Source of the DNA: JAWVFM01 sp963739355
GTDB lineage: Bacteria; Actinomycetota; Thermoleophilia; Solirubrobacterales; 70-9
Assembly (NCBI GenBank): GCA_963739355.1
Contig: CAVUAD010000007.1
Span: forward strand, 930,001 to 994,000
DNA: 64,000 nucleotides
Direction: 5' to 3'
Shown: one piece after another, positions 33,718 through 41,861 of the stretch
Position numbering within the stretch: position 1 is the stretch's first letter
Layout of the letters: each line of letters begins with the position of its first letter
Program-made: the position numbers and the translations under genes
The notes under the pieces: model-generated
What the model saw: only the letters and a program-made list of their open reading frames with translations
Told to the model about the DNA's origin: nothing
The model's database searches: none

Positions 33718-34866
33718 GTGACCGAGGAGGGCCCGGCCTCGACGAGGCCGGGTGAGAGCAGACCGTCTTCCAAGCGTCCGGCCGAACTCAAGGGGCAGAA
33801 CCGGTTGCTGGACGCCGAGCAGGCGATCGCGGGAACGGGCAGCTGGGAGTGGTATCCGGACTCAGGCGAGGTCCGCTGGTCGGACAATGCCTTTCGGCTG
33901 CTCGGATTCGAGCCTGGCGAGGTGGTCCCAGACCTCGACGTCGTCCTCGAGCGGACGCATCCCGGCGACCGCGATCGTCAGCGCCGCGCGCTCGCTCGGG
34001 TCGGCGCGGGCGCCCGGCAGCAGTGGTTTGGCTATCGACTCATCCAACCCGGCGAGGGTGCCCGATACCTGCGATCCGCCGTGCTCGCGGTGGAGGGCAC
34101 CGCGGCGCGACCACGCCGGGTGATCGGCTTTGTCCAGGATCTCACGGAACAGCATGAGGGTGAACGCATCCTCCACGCCCACGCGGTGGTCTCCGACGCT
34201 CTCTCGACATGGGCGACGTTCGCCGACAGCGTGCTGGCGCTCCTCGAGCGGCTGGCCGGGGCGCTCGAATTCGAAGCGGCGGCCGTGTGGCTCCCGGTCG
34301 GCGGCAGGCTCGAGTGCAGGGGGTTCTGGGTGGCGCCGCCGGCCGAGGCCGCTGATTTCGAGGTCGTCAGCCGCGGCGTTCGGCCGAAGAGGGGGAACGA
34401 CGTGCCCGGGATCGCGTGGCAACAGCTCGACCCGCTGATCCCCGGGAATTTCACCGACCTGCTCTCCCCCGGGCGGCGGGAGGCCGCGAACCGGGCGGAA
34501 TTTCGCGGCGCCGTGGCGATCCCGGCGGTCCACGCGGGTGAGGCCTTCGCCGTGCTCGAGTTCTACGGGTACGAGCCCCGGGAATCAACCGAGCGATTGC
34601 GGCAGGGACTCAAGAGCATCGGCTTGGATATGGGGCGTTTCCTGGCAGGGCGGCGCGGCGAGCTGGGAATGACGGAGCTCACCAGGCGCGAGCGGGACGT
34701 TCTCCAGCTCGCGGCGCGGGGCTTCGGTGGCCGACAGATCGCCGAGCAGCTCACGATCAGCGCGGGAACCGTCAAGACCCACTTCGCGCACATCTATCGC
34801 AAGCTCGGGGTTGCCGATCGCGCCGCCGCCGTGGCCACTGGGCTGCGACAGGGCCTAATCGAGTAG
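33718..34866 (+). CDS. PAS-GAF-like LuxR-family transcriptional regulator
   Basis: 382 residues. PAS (PAS_3-like) domain about 30-150 (GTGSWEWYPDSGEVRWSDNA), a GAF-like region about 155-305 (LSTWATFADSVLALLERLAG) and a C-terminal LuxR/NarL helix-turn-helix (about 318-380; LTRRERDVLQLAARGFGGRQ, then GTVKTHFAHIYRKLGV). GTG 33718 is chosen for the GAAGGGG eight bases upstream; a longer frame to 33541 exists. It is divergent from the histidine kinase operon and may share its regulatory region, but it has no receiver domain. Confidence 0.8.
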   Translation: MTEEGPASTRPGESRPSSKRPAELKGQNRLLDAEQAIAGTGSWEWYPDSGEVRWSDNAFRLLGFEPGEVVPDLDVVLERTHPGDRDRQRRALARVGAGARQQWFGYRLIQPGEGARYLRSAVLAVEGTAARPRRVIGFVQDLTEQHEGERILHAHAVVSDALSTWATFADSVLALLERLAGALEFEAAAVWLPVGGRLECRGFWVAPPAEAADFEVVSRGVRPKRGNDVPGIAWQQLDPLIPGNFTDLLSPGRREAANRAEFRGAVAIPAVHAGEAFAVLEFYGYEPRESTERLRQGLKSIGLDMGRFLAGRRGELGMTELTRRERDVLQLAARGFGGRQIAEQLTISAGTVKTHFAHIYRKLGVADRAAAVATGLRQGLIE

Positions 34867-34951
34867 CGCTGCGCCGTGCGACAGGCCTCCGCCCGTCACT
34901 CCAGGCCTGCCTGTCCGGTGCCGATAACCGGCATGGCGAACCAGGCACCGG

Positions 34952-35296
34952 ATGAGCAAGCGCACGCAGACATTTTCGATCGAGACCGAGGACGGCCCGG
35001 GCGTCCAGGTCGTCGCGGTCAAGGGAGAGGCCGACATGACGTCGGTCCCTCACCTCGAGGCGGCGATCCGCGAGGCGTCCGAGCGCGCGAGCCTGGTGCT
35101 CGTGGACCTCGCGGAGGCGACGTTCATCGACTCGTCCACGATCGCGGTGCTCGTGAACTGGACCGGGGACATCCAGCATGCAGGTGGGCGGCTCACGGTC
35201 GTCTGCCCCGAGAATCAGCTGCTGCGAATCTTCCGCCAGGTCGGGCTCGACGAGGTCCTGAACATCGTCGACTCGCGGCCGCCGGCTGCGATCTGA
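34952..35296 (+). CDS. STAS-domain anti-sigma factor antagonist
   Basis: 114 residues, a single STAS domain of the SpoIIAA/RsbV type. The phosphorylation loop is TFIDSSTIAVLV (Ser61/Ser62). In this family the dephosphorylated protein binds an anti-sigma factor kinase and frees a sigma factor. No anti-sigma factor is seen nearby. It is followed by a CsbD-family gene, a typical general-stress target, which makes a stress-sigma circuit plausible but unproven. Confidence 0.85.
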   Translation: MSKRTQTFSIETEDGPGVQVVAVKGEADMTSVPHLEAAIREASERASLVLVDLAEATFIDSSTIAVLVNWTGDIQHAGGRLTVVCPENQLLRIFRQVGLDEVLNIVDSRPPAAI

Positions 35297-35440
35297 CGGC
35301 TGAAGCCGCACGGGTGTCCTCGTGACACCTGCCGCTTGTTCGAAGGATTGAGCCGGGCCGGTCCGGGGAAAGGTCTAAGCGAGGGCGCTCGTATGGCCGG
35401 ACGCCCTCTTGACATGGATACGAGACGAAAGGGGCTTCAC

Positions 35441-35611
35441 ATGCCTGAGAACTTCGACGATGCGAAGGGCACGGTCAAGGAGAAGGCCGGGCAGGTCACC
35501 GACGACAAGGACCTCGAGAACGAGGGCAAGGTCGATCAGGCGACGGGCAAGGTCAAGTCGGCCGTTGACTCCATCAAGGAGAAGGTCGAGGACACGATCA
35601 CCCGCGACTGA
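35441..35611 (+). CDS. CsbD family stress protein
   Basis: 56 residues with the CsbD pattern: FDDAKGTVKEKAGQVTDDKD, then EGKVDQATGKVKSAVDS. Small, hydrophilic and helical; in Bacillus the founding member is controlled by the general stress sigma factor. The molecular role is unknown. ATG 35441 is preceded by AAAGGGG. A strong hairpin follows the gene. Confidence 0.88.
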   Translation: MPENFDDAKGTVKEKAGQVTDDKDLENEGKVDQATGKVKSAVDSIKEKVEDTITRD

Positions 35612-35632
35612 CCCCTCGCACCGCAAACGAGC

Positions 35633-35977
35633 ATGCGAATGGCCGCCCACGTGCGGCCATTCGTCGTATGGGGCATCGCGGCGATCGACAACTCCTCGTT
35701 CTTCCAGGGCGGGACGCACTACGTGATCTTCGACAACCTGAAGACGTGGGGCTGGTTCTTCCTGATCGTCGGGGTTCTGCAGCTCTTTGCGGCGTTCTCG
35801 ATCTGGAGCGGCGGAACGTACGGCCAGATCTTCGGAATGGTCTCCGCGGGGGCCAACGCGATGATCCTGCTGTTCACGGTGAACGCCTTCCCGTTCGCGG
35901 CGTTCATGCTGTTCATCGTGGACGTCCTGATCATCTACGGGCTCGCCGTATACGGCGGCCGGCGCAAGGCGGTCTGA
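35633..35977 (+). CDS. DUF7144-like membrane protein, probably 5'-truncated
   Basis: From about residue 10 the product matches the DUF7144 membrane family: IAAIDNSSFF, then NLKTWGWFFLIVGVLQLFAA, a mid segment GQIFGMVSAGANAMILLF, and LFIVDVLIIYGLAVYGG. Members normally begin with an extra transmembrane helix (about 25 residues) before this point; here that helix is missing and the first residues (MRMAAHVRPF) are encoded by a hairpin. I think the 5' end was deleted or replaced. GTG 35651 is an alternative start. Translation from either would give a three-helix remnant. Confidence 0.5.
   Translation: MRMAAHVRPFVVWGIAAIDNSSFFQGGTHYVIFDNLKTWGWFFLIVGVLQLFAAFSIWSGGTYGQIFGMVSAGANAMILLFTVNAFPFAAFMLFIVDVLIIYGLAVYGGRRKAV
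35636..35663 (+). terminator. Hairpin downstream of csbD
   Basis: Perfect 11-bp stem CGAATGGCCGC/GCGGCCATTCG with a 6-base loop, 24 bases after the CsbD stop. The T-tract is weak. It overlaps the apparent beginning of the DUF7144-like frame. Confidence 0.6.
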
Positions 35978-35984
35978 TCCGAAC

Positions 35985-36377
35985 CTAGGCGGCGCGGCGG
36001 CGGGCGAGCCAGCCGAAGCCGAGGGCCATCGCCAGGTTCGCCGCCCCCGCGAGCCAGAGGCCCTCGGCCGCGCCCGGCCGCGAGATCGCGGGGGAGCGCG
36101 ACCAGACGACGTCGGTCGCAAGCTCGGTGCCCCGCAGCCAGGCGAGCGCCCACCAGTCGCGCTCGCTGCCGCGCGCCGCGGCGACCGCGTGCGCGGCCGC
36201 GAACGTCAGCCAGATCGGGCCGCAGCGGCGGAAGAGGTGCTCGGCGTCCTCGGAAGGGGCGTCGTGGCCGAGCACCTTCAGGGTCTGAACGGGGGCGAGC
36301 AGCGCGCCGGCGCCGAGCGCCACGTCGAAGGCGATCATGTTGCGGTTGGTCAGGACCAGCGCGTCCTCGAGCGTCAT
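35985..36377 (-). CDS. Small integral membrane protein of unknown function
   Basis: 130 residues with three to four hydrophobic stretches (NMIAFDVALGAGALLAPVQT, IWLTFAAAHAVAAARG, LWLAGAANLAMALGFGWLA) and a basic C-terminus. It may be an actinobacterial conserved membrane protein; I do not recognise a named family. ATG 36377 gives the compact product; the frame is open further upstream but without protein-like features. It converges on the DUF7144-like gene and diverges from the RpiR regulator. Confidence 0.6.
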   Translation of the reverse strand: MTLEDALVLTNRNMIAFDVALGAGALLAPVQTLKVLGHDAPSEDAEHLFRRCGPIWLTFAAAHAVAAARGSERDWWALAWLRGTELATDVVWSRSPAISRPGAAEGLWLAGAANLAMALGFGWLARRRAA

Positions 36378-36477
36378 GGGGCCGCGATCCAACCACAAAC
36401 GGCTTTCGCGGGAGCCCCGGCCTTGCAGATTCGCGGGTTTGGAAGGGAAACTCCACCCCGAAGCGAATCTTGGCGCC

Positions 36478-37386
36478 GTGACTAAGACCGCCACCAAGAC
36501 CCGTCCCGCCGCGTCCACCTCCACGTCAACCCGCCAGCGCCGCGGCTCGCACGCCAAGCGGCCAGCCGGCAAGACGCTCTCCGTCTTCATCACCGAGCGC
36601 TTCGACGAGTTCTCCCGCTCGCAGAAGGAGGTCGCGCGCTACATCGTCGATCACCTCGACGAGGCGGCCTTCCAGACGGCCGAGGAGCTCGCCCGGCGGG
36701 CCAGCACCTCGTCCTCCACCGTCGTGCGCTTCTCGCAGGCCCTGGGATTCGAGGGCTATCCCGAGCTTCAGCAGGCAGCGATCGAGGAGTACCGGGGGCG
36801 CGCGCCGTCCGAGAACGGCAACGGCGGCCAGCTCTTCGACTTCGACCACTCCGAGTTCGAGGCATCGCTCGCCGCCGATCACGCGAACGTGGAGGAGACC
36901 GTCCGCGCCCTCACCCGCGAGCGGGTCGAGGCCTGCGTCACCGCCCTCGCCGGCGCCCAGCGGGTGATGATCGTCGGGCTGGATCAGCTCGCCTTCTTCG
37001 CAAGCTACCTGCGTCACCTGCTCGCGCTCCTCGACATCCGCGCAGAGGTGATCTCGAGCCCGCGCCAGGACTCGATCACCCGGCTCTCGCGCGTCGACGA
37101 GGACAGCCTGGTCATCGCGTTCTCGGCCGGCAAGGCCCACCCAATCGTCATTCGCGCCATGAAGCTGGCCCGCCACCGCCGCGCTCGCACGCTCGCGATC
37201 ACGGACGCAACGCTCTCCGAGGTGGGTGAGCACTCCGACCTGACGCTCTACTACTCCTCGAACAGCCCCTCGTTCACGCGCTCGAACGCCGCCCTCCTCG
37301 CCCTCGTCCAGGCCCTTGCCTACGGCGTCTACGACCGCGATCGCGGCGCCTACAAGGACCGCATCCGCGCCTTCAAGCTCAAGTAG
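36478..37386 (+). CDS. RpiR/MurR-family transcriptional regulator with SIS domain
   Basis: 302 residues. After a basic Ser/Thr-rich N-terminus comes the HTH_6 domain (FSRSQKEVARYIVDHLDEAA, then STSSSTVVRFSQALGFEGYP) and a SIS sugar-phosphate binding domain (about 150-290; RVMIVGLDQLAFFASYLRHL, SAGKAHPIVIRAMKLAR). Such proteins sense phosphosugars and control sugar or cell-wall metabolism genes. GTG 36478 is preceded by GAATCT at seven bases, without a Shine-Dalgarno. It lies upstream of pdxS, but a functional link is not evident. Confidence 0.85.
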   Translation: MTKTATKTRPAASTSTSTRQRRGSHAKRPAGKTLSVFITERFDEFSRSQKEVARYIVDHLDEAAFQTAEELARRASTSSSTVVRFSQALGFEGYPELQQAAIEEYRGRAPSENGNGGQLFDFDHSEFEASLAADHANVEETVRALTRERVEACVTALAGAQRVMIVGLDQLAFFASYLRHLLALLDIRAEVISSPRQDSITRLSRVDEDSLVIAFSAGKAHPIVIRAMKLARHRRARTLAITDATLSEVGEHSDLTLYYSSNSPSFTRSNAALLALVQALAYGVYDRDRGAYKDRIRAFKLK

Positions 37387-37582
37387 CCCCCGGCCCCGGT
37401 CGTCGGCATCGGCTCCTGAGGACGCTTCGCCGTCCGGGCTCGCACCGTCCTCGGCATCCATGCCTGCGGATGTCCTCAGGACCCGCCACCGGCGCCCGGG
37501 CCGGCGTGCGCCGATCCGGAGCAACCGCGCGGAGAAGCTGTGACTTCGCTGGCGGGGCGGCCCTCGTAGAATTCGCTCTCAG

Positions 37583-38470
37583 ATGGCAGAGCGGGCGACA
37601 TTCCGAGTCAAGCGCGGCCTCGCCGAGATGTTGAAGGGCGGGGTCATCATGGACGTCACCACGCCCGAGCAGGCGCGGATCGCCGAGGATTCCGGCGCGG
37701 TGGCCGTCATGGCCCTCGAGCGGGTGCCGGCCGACATCCGGGCCGAGGGCGGCGTCGCGCGGATGGCCAGCCCCAAGGTCATCCAGGCGATCCAGGAGAC
37801 GGTGACCATCCCGGTCATGGCGAAGGCGCGGATTGGCCACTTCGCCGAGGCGCAGGTCCTGCAATCGCTCGAGGTCGACTACATCGACGAGTCGGAGGTC
37901 CTGACCCCGGCCGACGAGGTCAACCACATCGACAAGCAGTCCTTCGAGATCCCGTTCGTCTGCGGGGCGACCAACCTTGGCGAGGCGCTTCGCCGGATCG
38001 CCGAGGGCGCCGCGATGATCCGCTCCAAGGGCGAGGCGGGCACGGGCAACATCGTCGAAGCCGTCCGTCACCTGCGCGAGATTGTCGGCGGCATCCGGAG
38101 GCTCGGCTCGCTCGGAGCCGAGCAGCTGCCGTCGGCCGCCAAGGAGCTGGGTGCGCCGCTCGAGATCGTCGCGGAGGTCGCCGAGACGGGCTGGCTCCCC
38201 GTGCCCGTGTTCTGCGCCGGCGGCATCGCGACGCCGGCGGACGCCGCGCTGGTGATGCAGCTCGGCGCCGAGGGCAACTTCGTCGGCTCGGGGATCTTCA
38301 AGTCGGAGGATCCCGAGCGCCGTGCGCGGGCGGTCGTCGAGGCCACCACGCACTTCAACGACCCGGAGCGGGTCGCCGCCGCCTCGATCGAGCTCGGCGA
38401 GCCGATGCGAGGCGACGACATCGCCGAGCTCGCCGCCCAGGGCGAGCTCCTCCAGAACCGCGGAGCCTGA
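37583..38470 (+). CDS. pdxS: Pyridoxal 5'-phosphate synthase lyase subunit PdxS
   Basis: Makes PLP from ribose 5-phosphate, glyceraldehyde 3-phosphate and ammonia in a complex with PdxT. 295 residues and highly conserved: KRGLAEMLKGGVIMDVTTPE, ALERVPADIRAEGGVARM, IPVMAKARIGHFAEAQ (active Lys), RSKGEAGTGNIVEAVRH and VFCAGGIATPADAAL. It is followed five bases later by pdxT. TAGAAT lies ten bases before the start, with no Shine-Dalgarno. Confidence 0.97.
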   Translation: MAERATFRVKRGLAEMLKGGVIMDVTTPEQARIAEDSGAVAVMALERVPADIRAEGGVARMASPKVIQAIQETVTIPVMAKARIGHFAEAQVLQSLEVDYIDESEVLTPADEVNHIDKQSFEIPFVCGATNLGEALRRIAEGAAMIRSKGEAGTGNIVEAVRHLREIVGGIRRLGSLGAEQLPSAAKELGAPLEIVAEVAETGWLPVPVFCAGGIATPADAALVMQLGAEGNFVGSGIFKSEDPERRARAVVEATTHFNDPERVAAASIELGEPMRGDDIAELAAQGELLQNRGA

Positions 38471-38475
38471 CCACG

Positions 38476-39114
38476 GTGTCCGGTGAGTCGTTCGCCCCCG
38501 CCGAGGGGCGGTCGCGCCTGCGCGCCGGCGTGCTGGCCAGCCAGGGCGACTTCGCCGCGCACGTCGAGATGCTCCGCTCGCTCGGCGCCGAGGCGGGTGA
38601 GGTGCGCACGGCCGGCGAGATCGAGCGCCTCGACGCCCTGGTGATCCCAGGCGGCGAGTCGACGACGATCATGAAGGCCATCGAGCGCGACGATCTCGCC
38701 CCGGCGATTCGCGCTCACGCCGAGTCGGGCGGAGCGATCCTGGGTACCTGTGCGGGCATGATCGTCTGCGATCGCGACCACCTGGGGCTGGTGGACGCCC
38801 TCGCCCGCCGCAATGCCTTCGGGCGTCAGCTTGCAAGCTTCGAAGCCGACCTGCCGATAGCTGGGTTGGGCCCTGAACCGCTCAGGACCGTATTCATCAG
38901 GGCCCCATGGATTGAGGAGCACGGACGATCGGTGGATGTACTCGCGTCGATATACGATCACCCGATCGCCATCAGGCAGGGACGGACAGTGCTTGCCGCC
39001 TTTCACCCGGAACTGACAGATGACTCTCGCATGCATGCCTACCTGATGGCATTGGCAACCGCGGCGCGAGAGTCCCAGGGCGAGCCTGACCTGGGGCGAG
39101 ACCGGGGCACCTGA
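38476..39114 (+). CDS. pdxT: Pyridoxal 5'-phosphate synthase glutaminase subunit PdxT
   Basis: Class I glutaminase that feeds ammonia to PdxS. Core motifs: GVLASQGDFAAHVEMLRSLG, LVIPGGESTTI, the nucleophile in ILGTCAGMI, and the catalytic His/Glu in AAFHPELTDD. About 212 residues, with a short N-terminal extension from GTG 38476. The second half (from about 38825) uses codons such as ATA, GTA, ACA and TCT that are rare in the first half and in neighbours, which hints at a mosaic gene. It is co-transcribed with pdxS and probably with the M29 aminopeptidase 13 bases downstream. Confidence 0.93.
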   Translation: MSGESFAPAEGRSRLRAGVLASQGDFAAHVEMLRSLGAEAGEVRTAGEIERLDALVIPGGESTTIMKAIERDDLAPAIRAHAESGGAILGTCAGMIVCDRDHLGLVDALARRNAFGRQLASFEADLPIAGLGPEPLRTVFIRAPWIEEHGRSVDVLASIYDHPIAIRQGRTVLAAFHPELTDDSRMHAYLMALATAARESQGEPDLGRDRGT

Positions 39115-39127
39115 GGAGAGCAATCGA

Positions 39128-40231
39128 ATGAGAGACCCGAGACTCGCCAACCTGGCGGCGATCCTGGTCCGCTACTCGACGAAGGTCCAGGAGGGCGACA
39201 CCTGCTTCATCGACGGCCCCACCGTCGCCGAGCCGTTGCTCTCCGCCGTCTACGAGGAGGTGCTGGCGGCCGGCGGGCTGCCCGTCGTCTCGCTCGCGCT
39301 GGAGGGCCAGAACCAGACGTTTCTCAGCCGCGGCTCCGACGCCCAGCTCGACTGGATCTCGCCGATCCAGTCCTGGGCCGCGTACGAGGCCGACTGCCGG
39401 ATCGCGATCTGGGCCGACACCAACACCCGCGAGCTCTCGAACGTGGACCCCGAGCGCCAGCAGCGGCGCCAGGCGGCCACGCGCGACCTCTCGACCGCGC
39501 TGATGGAGCGCGCCGCCGAGGGAACGCACCGCTGGGTCGGCACGCTCTATCCAACCAACGCCCACGCGGCCGACGCCGAGATGAGCCTGCGCGAGTTCGA
39601 GGACTTCTACTTCAGCGCCTGCCTGGCCGACGACGACGACCCGCTGACGGCGTGGAAGCGCGCCTCGGAGGAGTGGAACCGCCTGGCCGAGAGCTTCATC
39701 GACCGCGAGGAGGTCCGCATCACAGGCCCGGGAACGGACATCCGCCTGGGCATCGCCGGGCGAAGCTTCGAGGTCGCCGAGGGCCGCAACAACATGCCGG
39801 ACGGCGAGTTCTTCACCGGTCCGGTCGAGGACGCGACTGAGGGGGAGGTCACGTTCCATCTTCCGGCCACGATCGGCGGCCGCGAGGTCACCGGCGTCCA
39901 CCTGCGTTTCGAGTCGGGCAAGGTCGTGGACGCCAGCGCCGAACGCGGCGAGGAGTACCTGATCAGCCTGCTCGACACCGACGAGGGCTCACGGATCCTC
40001 GGCGAGCTCGGCATCGGCACCAACTACGGCATCAGCAAGGGCACCCGCTCGATCCTCCTGGACGAGAAGATCGGCGGGACCATCCACCTGGCGGTCGGCG
40101 CGAGCTACCCGGAGACGGGGGGCAAGAACGACAGCGCCGTCCACACCGACCTCGTCTGCGACCTCCGCAGAGGCGGCAAGATCGAGGTGGACGGGAAGGT
40201 GGTTCAGGAAGACGGGAAGTTCTTGGTCTGA
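39128..40231 (+). CDS. M29-family aminopeptidase
   Basis: A 367-residue metallo-aminopeptidase of family M29 (thermophilic aminopeptidase type). Diagnostic stretches are VAEGRNNMPDGEFFTGPVED (metal-binding Glu), the late IHLAVGASYPETGGKNDSAV with His ligands, and HTDLVCDLRRGG with the final His and Asp. It releases N-terminal residues from peptides in the cytosol. ATG 39128 has GAGGAG upstream (39114-39119). It ends the pdxST cluster, with hairpins after the stop. Confidence 0.9.
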   Translation: MRDPRLANLAAILVRYSTKVQEGDTCFIDGPTVAEPLLSAVYEEVLAAGGLPVVSLALEGQNQTFLSRGSDAQLDWISPIQSWAAYEADCRIAIWADTNTRELSNVDPERQQRRQAATRDLSTALMERAAEGTHRWVGTLYPTNAHAADAEMSLREFEDFYFSACLADDDDPLTAWKRASEEWNRLAESFIDREEVRITGPGTDIRLGIAGRSFEVAEGRNNMPDGEFFTGPVEDATEGEVTFHLPATIGGREVTGVHLRFESGKVVDASAERGEEYLISLLDTDEGSRILGELGIGTNYGISKGTRSILLDEKIGGTIHLAVGASYPETGGKNDSAVHTDLVCDLRRGGKIEVDGKVVQEDGKFLV

Positions 40232-40255
40232 GGGGGTCAGACCCCGAAAACACCG

Positions 40256-40281
40256 GCGGCCGGACGTCCCGGTCCGGCCGC
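40256..40281 (+). terminator. Strong hairpin after the M29 gene
   Basis: GCGGCCGGAC/GTCCGGCCGC, a perfect 10-bp stem with a GTCCCG loop. A smaller GGGGTC-A-GACCCC hairpin stands just before it (40233-40245). There is no T-run, as often in high-GC actinobacteria. Confidence 0.5.
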
Positions 40282-40437
40282 GCAGTGTTCGGCATCCCTT
40301 TGAATCCCTGGTGTCCCGCCACACGTCTGGTACGGCGTGGCCCCCAGAGGTTCATCTCCAACCGCTCAAACACGTGCCACTCGCCGGAGTTGCGGCCCGG
40401 ATCGCGCTTAACACCAGGTCAATCTGCGCTGACTTCC

Positions 40438-40443
40438 TAAGAT
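40438..40443 (+). promoter_or_regulatory. Putative leaderless -10 hexamer of yebC
   Basis: TAAGAT ends seven bases before ATG 40451. No Shine-Dalgarno is present. One of the clearest examples of the pattern in this window. Confidence 0.5.
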
Positions 40444-40450
40444 CTGGGCC

Positions 40451-41197
40451 ATGTCCGGTCACTCGAAGTGGGCGTCGATCAAGCACAAGAAGGCGGCCAC
40501 CGACGCCAAGCGCGGCCAGCTCTTCACGAAGCTCGCGCGAGCGATCGCGATCGCCGCGCGGGAGGGCGGGGGAGACCCGGAGGCGAACTTCACCCTCGCC
40601 GCGGCGATCGAGAAGGCCCGCTCCTACTCGATGCCCAAGGACAACATCCAGCGGGCGATCGACCGCGGCACGGGCGCGGGCGGTGCCGAGGACCAGATCG
40701 AGCGCGCCCAGTACGAGGGTTACGGTCCGGGTGGCGCCGCGATCCTGGTGGAGGCGCTCACGGACAACCGCAACCGCACGAGCGCCGACGTCCGCCACGC
40801 CTTCGAGCGTCACGGGGGGAACCTCGGCGAGCCGGGATCGGTGGCCTGGGTGTTCGAGAAGCGGGGCGTCGTCCTCGCCGACGCCGCGCGCTACGACGAG
40901 GACGACCTGCTGGTCGCGATCGACGCCGGGGCCGACGACGTCGCCCGCGAGGGCGACACCTGGAAGCTGACGACGGAGCCGGCGCGCCTGGCCGCGGTTC
41001 GGAGCGCTCTCGAGGAGGGCGGGGTGGAGGTGGAGTCGAGCGACCTCACGATGGAGCCGAGCTCGGTCGTCGAGGTCGACGAGTCCCACGCCGGCCAGCT
41101 GATGCGCCTGATGGACGCCCTCGACGACCACGACGACGTCGAGGCCGTCCACGCGAACTTCGATGTTCCCGACGACGTCTTCGACGAGGTCGCCTAG
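40451..41197 (+). CDS. YebC/PmpR family protein
   Basis: 248 residues with the invariant start MSGHSKWASIKHKKAATDAK and the family segments GGDPEANFTLAAAIEKAR, then DNIQRAIDRGTG and YEGYGPGGAAILVEALTDN. Known as a DNA-binding regulator in some bacteria and, more recently, as a translation factor acting on stalled ribosomes. It precedes ruvCAB, as in many bacteria. It is followed by a hairpin and then the ruvC promoter, so it is probably its own transcript. Confidence 0.95.
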   Translation: MSGHSKWASIKHKKAATDAKRGQLFTKLARAIAIAAREGGGDPEANFTLAAAIEKARSYSMPKDNIQRAIDRGTGAGGAEDQIERAQYEGYGPGGAAILVEALTDNRNRTSADVRHAFERHGGNLGEPGSVAWVFEKRGVVLADAARYDEDDLLVAIDAGADDVAREGDTWKLTTEPARLAAVRSALEEGGVEVESSDLTMEPSSVVEVDESHAGQLMRLMDALDDHDDVEAVHANFDVPDDVFDEVA

Positions 41198-41240
41198 CAA
41201 TCGCGACCCCGACAGCGCGGACGCGGGAGCACGAAAAAAT

Positions 41241-41261
41241 GTTCACGGCGTAGCCGTGAAC
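41241..41261. terminator. Hairpin between yebC and ruvC
   Basis: GTTCACGGC-GTA-GCCGTGAAC, a perfect 9-bp stem. A run of six A precedes it (41234-41239), which would be a T-tract for minus-strand transcripts, so it may work mainly in that direction. Confidence 0.5.
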
Positions 41262-41339
41262 AAGTGATTCTTGCGGGAGCGGAGCAGCTGGCGGGATTGT
41301 TTGTGAAGGCATCCGGGGCTCGGGCCAGAATCACTACGT

Positions 41340-41861
41340 GTGATCGTGGTTATGGGCATCGACCCAGGTGTCGCGAGCACGGGTTTCGGCGTCGTGCGGG
41401 TCGTTGGATCGCGGATCACGGCAATCGACGGCGGAGTCATCGAGGCGCCGCCGGGGGAGCGGGCCGAGGAGCGGCTGGCGCGGATCCACAGCGCGACCGC
41501 TGACCTGATCGGCTGGCACGAGCCCGCGGCCGTCGCTCTCGAGGACATCTACTTCGGCAAGAACGTCCGCTCGGCCATGGGCGTCGGCCAGGCGCGCGGC
41601 GTGATCATGCTCGCCGCCGCGGAGCGCGGCGTTCCATGCTTCGACTACACCCCGCAGGCCATCAAGCAGGCCGTCTGCGGCACCGGGTCCGCCGCGAAGC
41701 GCCAGGTGCAGAAGATGGTGGGCTCCCTGCTCGGGCTTCCCAAGCCTCCCGAGTCCGACCACGCGGCGGACGCGCTCGCCGTGGCGATCTGCCACGCGGG
41801 CCATCTGAACGGCGCCGCGGCCGCGACCCAGGGCCGTCCGGTCGCCCAGGTGGCGACTTGA
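41340..41861 (+). CDS. ruvC: Holliday junction endonuclease RuvC
   Basis: Cleaves Holliday junctions with the RuvAB branch-migration motor. Acidic residues are in GIDPGVASTGFGVV (first Asp), VALEDIYFGKNVRSAMGVGQ (Glu) and the late ESDHAADALAVAICH (Asp pair). 173 residues from GTG 41340; ATG 41352 is an in-frame alternative. CAGAAT lies eight bases before the start. The stop overlaps ruvA by four bases. Confidence 0.95.
   Translation: MIVVMGIDPGVASTGFGVVRVVGSRITAIDGGVIEAPPGERAEERLARIHSATADLIGWHEPAAVALEDIYFGKNVRSAMGVGQARGVIMLAAAERGVPCFDYTPQAIKQAVCGTGSAAKRQVQKMVGSLLGLPKPPESDHAADALAVAICHAGHLNGAAAATQGRPVAQVAT

Noticed and set aside
33480..33887. Upstream extension of the histidine kinase frame
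   Set aside because: The extra 136 codons overlap the divergent promoter area and the start of the LuxR gene and have no domain features; GTG 33479 starts just before the PAS domain.
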